The notes under the pieces: model-generated
Told to the model about the DNA's origin: nothing
The model's database searches: none
The model's input: only the letters and a program-made list of their open reading frames with translations
Source: Allocatelliglobosispora scoriae
GTDB lineage: Bacteria > Actinomycetota > Actinomycetes > Mycobacteriales > Micromonosporaceae
Reading direction: 5' to 3'
Assembly (NCBI RefSeq): GCF_014204945.1
Contig: NZ_JACHMN010000002.1
Location: 4,363,001 to 4,427,000 of the forward strand
DNA length: 64,000 nt
Part shown: piece after piece, positions 60,285-64,000 of the stretch
Layout of the letters: each line of letters starts with the position of its first letter
Numbering within the stretch: position 1 is the first letter of the stretch
Position numbers and translations under genes: made by a program

Positions 60285-61319
60285 ATGAGCGAGCGCGGCA
60301 TCGGGATGGCAACGGACATTGCGGAGCAGCCCGGCGTCTACGCCACGCTCCTGGAGCCGGCGCGCTTGAGCGCCATCTCCCAGATCGCCAAGGTGATCGC
60401 CGAGCGGCGGCCGCAGCACGTGGTCTTCACCGCTCGCGGCACCTCCGACCACGCAGCGCTCTACGCCGCATACCTCACCGAGATCCGGCTGGGGCTGCCC
60501 GCCGGGCTCGCCTCGCCGAGCGCGATCACGGTCTTCGGCGCCCGCCCCGACCTCTCCAACGCGCTCGTCGTGGGCGTCTCCCAGTCCGGCGGCTCGCCCG
60601 ACCTGACCGAGGTGCTCCGGGTCGCCCGTGAGCAGGGTGCGCTCACCCTCGCGGTCACCAACAACCCCGAGTCGCCGCTGGTCAACACCGCTGAGCTCTC
60701 GATCGACGTCGCCGCCGGGCACGAGCGCGCGGTCGCCGCGACCAAGACCTACACCGCGGAGCTGCTCGCGCTGCTGCTGCTCGTCGAGTCGATCGCCGGT
60801 GGCGGATCGCTCGGTGCCGACGAGCTCGCCGAGCTCGCGAAGCTGCCCGAGCTCGCCGAGCAGACGCTCGCCGACACCACCCCGGCGCAGCTCGCGCCGC
60901 GATACCGCTTCGCCGACCGGGTCGTCACGACCGGCCGGGGCTACGCCTACCCCGGCGCCCGCGAGGCCGCGCTGAAGCTGATGGAGACCTCCTACATCGC
61001 CGCGCTCGCCTTCTCCGGCGCGGACCTGCTGCACGGGCCGCTCGCCATGACCGATCCGGACGTGCCGGTGCTCGCCCTCGTCGGTGCCGGCCTGGGCGGA
61101 GCGGCGATGAAGGACGTGCTCGCCCGCCTCGGCGAGCGCCGCGCGGACGTCGTCACGGTCGGTCCCGAGGGCACGCTGCGGGTCCCCGGTGTCGACGAGC
61201 GGTACGCCCCGCTGCTGGAGATCCTCCCGCTTCAGAAGCTGGCGCTGGAGATCGCCCTCGGCCGGGGCGAGAACCCGGACGCGCCCCGAGGCCTGAAGAA
61301 GGTCACCGAAACCCTGTGA
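60285..61319 (+). CDS. SIS-domain sugar-phosphate isomerase/deaminase
   Basis: A 344-residue protein with two SIS (sugar isomerase) domains and no glutaminase domain. The first SIS domain (about 35-165) has FTARGTSDHAALYAAYL and VVGVSQSGGSPDLTEVLRVAR; the second (about 195-320) has VTTGRGYAYPGAREAALKLMETSYI with a catalytic Glu-type site and GADLLHGPLAM. This matches the isomerase half of GlmS and NagB-II/AgaS-type glucosamine-6-phosphate deaminases. A role in amino-sugar breakdown is likely, but there is no adjacent nag gene. ATG 60285 is preceded by GAGGCGACG. A GTG at 60270 is an alternative. Confidence 0.85.
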   Translation: MSERGIGMATDIAEQPGVYATLLEPARLSAISQIAKVIAERRPQHVVFTARGTSDHAALYAAYLTEIRLGLPAGLASPSAITVFGARPDLSNALVVGVSQSGGSPDLTEVLRVAREQGALTLAVTNNPESPLVNTAELSIDVAAGHERAVAATKTYTAELLALLLLVESIAGGGSLGADELAELAKLPELAEQTLADTTPAQLAPRYRFADRVVTTGRGYAYPGAREAALKLMETSYIAALAFSGADLLHGPLAMTDPDVPVLALVGAGLGGAAMKDVLARLGERRADVVTVGPEGTLRVPGVDERYAPLLEILPLQKLALEIALGRGENPDAPRGLKKVTETL

Positions 61320-61363
61320 CCGGAGCGGCGCTCGCGTGCTCGCTGCGGGTGAGGCGCCCCCAC

Positions 61364-61481
61364 CCTGAATTTTAATGCTGGACACGCCGCAGAATGCGCA
61401 ACAAAAGTCAGGATCGACTTCTTCGAGTCGATCCTGACTTTTGTTGCAGGTTGGTCGGCGTGTCCAGCATTAAAATTCAGG
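61364..61481. repeat. 118-base near-perfect inverted repeat with symmetrical internal loop
   Basis: Outer arms of 26 bases (61364-61389 and 61456-61481, starting CCTGAATTTTAATGC) and inner arms of 22 bases (61398-61419 and 61426-61447) are exact complements, separated by 8-base internal loops on each side and a 6-base tip. It is AT-richer than its surroundings and fills the space between the SIS gene and pdtaS. It could be a terminator, a small non-autonomous element (MITE) or a structured RNA. Confidence 0.85.
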
Positions 61482-61527
61482 ACTCGGGGGAGCGGGGCGC
61501 ACGTGGGGCGGGGGATAGGGTGAGTCC

Positions 61528-63042
61528 GTGTCTACGCTGCGGGATCTGCTTGAGGAGCACACTGGGCTCGGGCCGTCCGATATCGACCACCTGACCCGGC
61601 TCGCCGGCGACTGGCAGCTCATCTCCGACCTCTCCTTCGCCGATCTGCTGCTCTGGGTGCCGGTCGAGACCGGTGACGTCTCGCTCGGCGGTCCCGCGTT
61701 CCTCTGCGTCGCCCAGGTGCGGCCGACGACCGCGCCCACGGCATACCAGGACGACCAGGTCGGCCGCGTCGTCGGCGGCGCGGAGGTCGCGCACCTCACG
61801 ATCGCCCGCCAGCAGGGCCGAATCTGGCGCGAGGGCGACCCGGTGTGGTACGGGGACACTCCCGCCCGCCACGAAGCGGTCCCCGTCCGGCATCGCCGTC
61901 CCGACGGCGAGACGAGTGACGTGATCGCCGTGGTCGGCCGCGACACCAACCTCTCCACCGCCCGGACACCGAGCCAGCTGGAGCTCAACTACCTGACCAG
62001 CGCCGATGACCTCGCCCAGATGGTCGCCGACGGCACCTTCCCGCCGCAGCGCCATGTGGGGGAGACGACGAGCGCCCCCCGCGTCGGCGACGGCCTGGTG
62101 CGGCTGGACGGGTCGGGCAAGGTGACCTACGCGTCGCCCAACGCCCAGTCGGCCTTCCGCCGGTTGGGACACGCTTCCCACCTCGTGGGCGAGGACATGG
62201 CCGCACTGCTGGGGCGGCTCGCCGACGATCCGCTGGAGGGCTCCGACGCGAGCACCCGCATCCTCGCCTCGCTGCGCGGTGACGCTCCCGCCCGCAAGGA
62301 GATCGAGGTGCGCGGCGCGACGATGCTGACCCGGGCGCTGCCGCTGATCCCGGCCGGGGTGCCGATCGGCGCGCTGGTCCTGGTCCGCGACATCACCGAG
62401 GTCCGCCGCCGGGACCGCGCGCTGATCACCAAGGACGCGACGATCCGGGAGATCCACCACCGGGTGAAGAACAACCTGCAGACCGTCGCCGCGCTGCTGC
62501 GGTTGCAGGCCCGCCGGGTCAACGCGCCCGAGGCGAAGGCCGCGCTCGAGGAGTCGGTCCGCCGGGTCGCGTCCATCGCCCTGGTCCACGAGACGCTCGC
62601 CATGTCGGCCGATGAGGCGGTGGAGTTCGACGGGATCGTCGACCGGGTCGCCACGGCGGCCGCGGAGGTCGCGGGCGGCGAGGTGCCGGTGCGGATGCGC
62701 CGCGAGGGCACCTTCGGCATCCTGCCCGCGGAGATCGCGACACCGCTGGTGATGGTCCTCAACGAGCTGCTCATCAACGCCGTGGAGCACGCCTTCAACG
62801 AGCAGAGCGTGGACGCCGAGGTCGTCGTCTCGGCGCACCGGTTCCGCAAGCAGCTCCAGGTCACCGTCGCCGACAACGGGATCGGGCTGCCGGCCGACTT
62901 CAGCCCGACGGCGACGAAGCGGCTGGGGCTGCAGATCATCCGGACGCTCACCACCGGCGAGCTGCGCGGCACCATCGAGATGCGCAACCGGGCCGAGGGC
63001 GGCGCGGAAGCCATCCTCGAAGTCCCCTTGAGCAAGCGTTAG
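61528..63042 (+). CDS. pdtaS: PdtaS-type sensor histidine kinase
   Basis: A 504-residue soluble kinase of the HisKA_2/HWE-like class. A GAF_2-type sensor domain (about 1-160) and a PAS-like segment (about 190-290) come first. The phospho-acceptor motif EIHHRVKNNLQTVAALLRLQARR has its histidine pair at H310/H311. The HATPase region has NELLINAVEHAF and VADNGIGLP. The family pairs with PdtaR, an ANTAR antiterminator, which is not in the window. Its location near the sigH region matches Rv3220c. GTG 61528 is preceded by AGGGTGAG. Its stop overlaps the stop of the convergent gene. Confidence 0.92.
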   Translation: MSTLRDLLEEHTGLGPSDIDHLTRLAGDWQLISDLSFADLLLWVPVETGDVSLGGPAFLCVAQVRPTTAPTAYQDDQVGRVVGGAEVAHLTIARQQGRIWREGDPVWYGDTPARHEAVPVRHRRPDGETSDVIAVVGRDTNLSTARTPSQLELNYLTSADDLAQMVADGTFPPQRHVGETTSAPRVGDGLVRLDGSGKVTYASPNAQSAFRRLGHASHLVGEDMAALLGRLADDPLEGSDASTRILASLRGDAPARKEIEVRGATMLTRALPLIPAGVPIGALVLVRDITEVRRRDRALITKDATIREIHHRVKNNLQTVAALLRLQARRVNAPEAKAALEESVRRVASIALVHETLAMSADEAVEFDGIVDRVATAAAEVAGGEVPVRMRREGTFGILPAEIATPLVMVLNELLINAVEHAFNEQSVDAEVVVSAHRFRKQLQVTVADNGIGLPADFSPTATKRLGLQIIRTLTTGELRGTIEMRNRAEGGAEAILEVPLSKR

Positions 63043-64000
63043 TTCTTCTCGAAGAGGATGAGGTAGAGCCACTCCGAGTGCCAGACCTGGACCGGGCGGT
63101 AGCCGAGCATCAGCGCGTTGAGCCGGGTCTCGCTGGTGAAGGGGTCGGAGGTGGCGTTCAGCGCCCGCAGGTACCAGACGTGCTGCGGAGTGCCGAGCCG
63201 CTCGGCGAGCGGGTACTCCGCTGCGGCGAGGGTGCCCCGCGACAGCGCGGTCTCCTTGAGCAGCGGATCCGCCGGTCGGCGAGCGGGGTCGACGTAGTAG
63301 TCGACCGCGCCGCGCAGCGCCCAGCCGTTGTTCTGCGGGTAGATGATCACATCGTCGGTGAGGTTGCGGTCGGCGATCGCCCGGGCCAGGGCACGGTAGT
63401 CGCCGCCCTGGTGGGCACCGGGGATGCGCAGCACGGGCACGAGGGCGATCGCGAACGACGCCAGGACGCTCAGGACCAGTGCGGCCCGTAGCGCGGACCA
63501 CCGGTTCACCCTCGTCCCCAGGACGGTGGCGGCGGCGAGCATCGCCAGCGGCACCACCGTGATCAACGAGTAGCGGGGCACCCAGACGGGGTCGATCAGC
63601 GAGGCGGCGATGAGGATCACGGGTGGCGCGACGGCGACCGCGATGAGCCCGGCGACGATGCGCCGATCGCGGCCGCGGACGGCGATCGCGAGCCCGATGA
63701 TGATGAAGGCGATCCCCACGGTCCTGGTGGTGGCGTTGGGGATGCTGCCCCGCAGTCCGAAGATCCCGGCCGGTGCGTTGAGGACCGTGTCCTCGGTGAG
63801 CGGGGCGATCCAGGCCAGCTGCCCGCCGCGCTGCTGCGTACCGAGCCAGATCAGCGGTGCGCAGACCAGCACCGCGACGCCGGAGGCGATCAGCCAGCGC
63901 CGGATGGCGAGCCGGTTGTCCGGTCGCGCCACGACGACCACCGCGTGCCCCGCCAGGATCGTGAGCGTGAAGAGGTGCGACAGCCCGGCGGCGGCGAGCG
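63039..64000 (-). CDS. Integral membrane protein, glycosyltransferase-like, N-terminus outside window
   Basis: The C-terminal part (about 320 residues) of a multi-span membrane protein. The frame is open to the last base and upstream residues (SHLFTLTILAGHAVVVV) continue a membrane helix, so the start lies beyond 64000. Hydrophobic segments alternate with loops (IASGVAVLVCAPLIWLG, VGIAFIIIGLAIAV, LIAVAVAPPVILIAASL), followed by a soluble C-terminal domain of about 130 residues (DYRALARAIADRNLTDDVIIYPQNNGW). The pattern of helices followed by an extracytoplasmic domain resembles GT39/ArnT-type mannosyltransferases. The catalytic N-terminal part is not visible, so the assignment is tentative. 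Confidence 0.7.
   Translation of the reverse strand, partial: LAAAGLSHLFTLTILAGHAVVVVARPDNRLAIRRWLIASGVAVLVCAPLIWLGTQQRGGQLAWIAPLTEDTVLNAPAGIFGLRGSIPNATTRTVGIAFIIIGLAIAVRGRDRRIVAGLIAVAVAPPVILIAASLIDPVWVPRYSLITVVPLAMLAAATVLGTRVNRWSALRAALVLSVLASFAIALVPVLRIPGAHQGGDYRALARAIADRNLTDDVIIYPQNNGWALRGAVDYYVDPARRPADPLLKETALSRGTLAAAEYPLAERLGTPQHVWYLRALNATSDPFTSETRLNALMLGYRPVQVWHSEWLYLILFEKN

Noticed and set aside
58533-61385. A 950-codon minus-strand frame over MFS and SIS genes
   Set aside because: It spans two strongly recognisable plus-strand genes and an intergenic terminator; there is no recognisable domain.

Overview
This 64-kb window is high-GC DNA from an actinobacterium, most likely a member of the Micromonosporaceae or a close relative. 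The evidence is a WhiB-family regulator, a SigR/RsrA redox sigma/anti-sigma pair, a 24-codon bL37-like ribosomal protein gene beside a 71-residue biotinylated protein, a PdtaS-type kinase, GTG starts, and strong GC bias at third codon positions. Genes from rsgA to the PdtaS kinase (about 52-63 kb) follow the order of the sigH region of mycobacteria, so this end is conserved chromosomal core. The left and middle parts are accessory and dominated by plant-polysaccharide degradation.

Layout. 1-3.2 kb: an ECF transporter (ATPase and EcfT) diverges from a cobalamin riboswitch that controls a secreted alpha/alpha-barrel protein resembling the cobalamin-binding domain of intrinsic factor. 3.2-5.7 kb: a MEDS-STAS protein with an anti-sigma-type ATPase, and a secreted repeat protein. 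6-12.7 kb: an OvoA-type ovothiol synthase with a 122-bp tandem duplication at its 3' end, a MarR regulator, a citrate synthase, RecQ and a ribbon-helix-helix-like protein. 13.2-16.8 kb: a block of poorly known membrane-associated proteins (small membrane protein, 93-residue protein, pentapeptide-like protein, CPBP protease, zinc-ribbon membrane protein).

17-45 kb is the carbohydrate island: GH9-CBM3-CBM2, GH48 with CBM2, an M4 protease, a LacI regulator with a GH3 glucosidase, a ROK regulator, an ABC sugar importer (binding protein and two permeases, no ATPase), a GH31 alpha-xylosidase-xylA-xylB operon, a GH5-CBM2 endoglucanase and a GH42 beta-galactosidase. Two operator systems tie it together. 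CebR-like palindromes (TGGGAGCGCTCCCA type) lie at GH9, GH3, GH5/GH42 and elsewhere. A separate 26-bp motif is shared only by the ABC importer promoter and the GH31-xylAB promoter and is a good candidate for the ROK repressor site. The set suggests extracellular cellulose/xyloglucan attack, uptake of short oligosaccharides, and removal of xylose and galactose inside the cell.

45-52 kb holds a DMT-type membrane protein, HisN, a GH13 alpha-glucosidase and a two-component system with a DUF4097 protein. 52-64 kb holds rsgA, aroA, an SRAP-domain protein, whiB, sigR-rsrA (with a match to a SigR-type autoregulatory promoter), bL37, the biotinylated protein, a TetR/MFS efflux pair, a SIS-domain protein, pdtaS and the end of a membrane protein. 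A striking genome-level feature is the number of long, near-perfect palindromes at gene ends, in several repeated families, including a four-copy tandem array of about 205 bp per unit.
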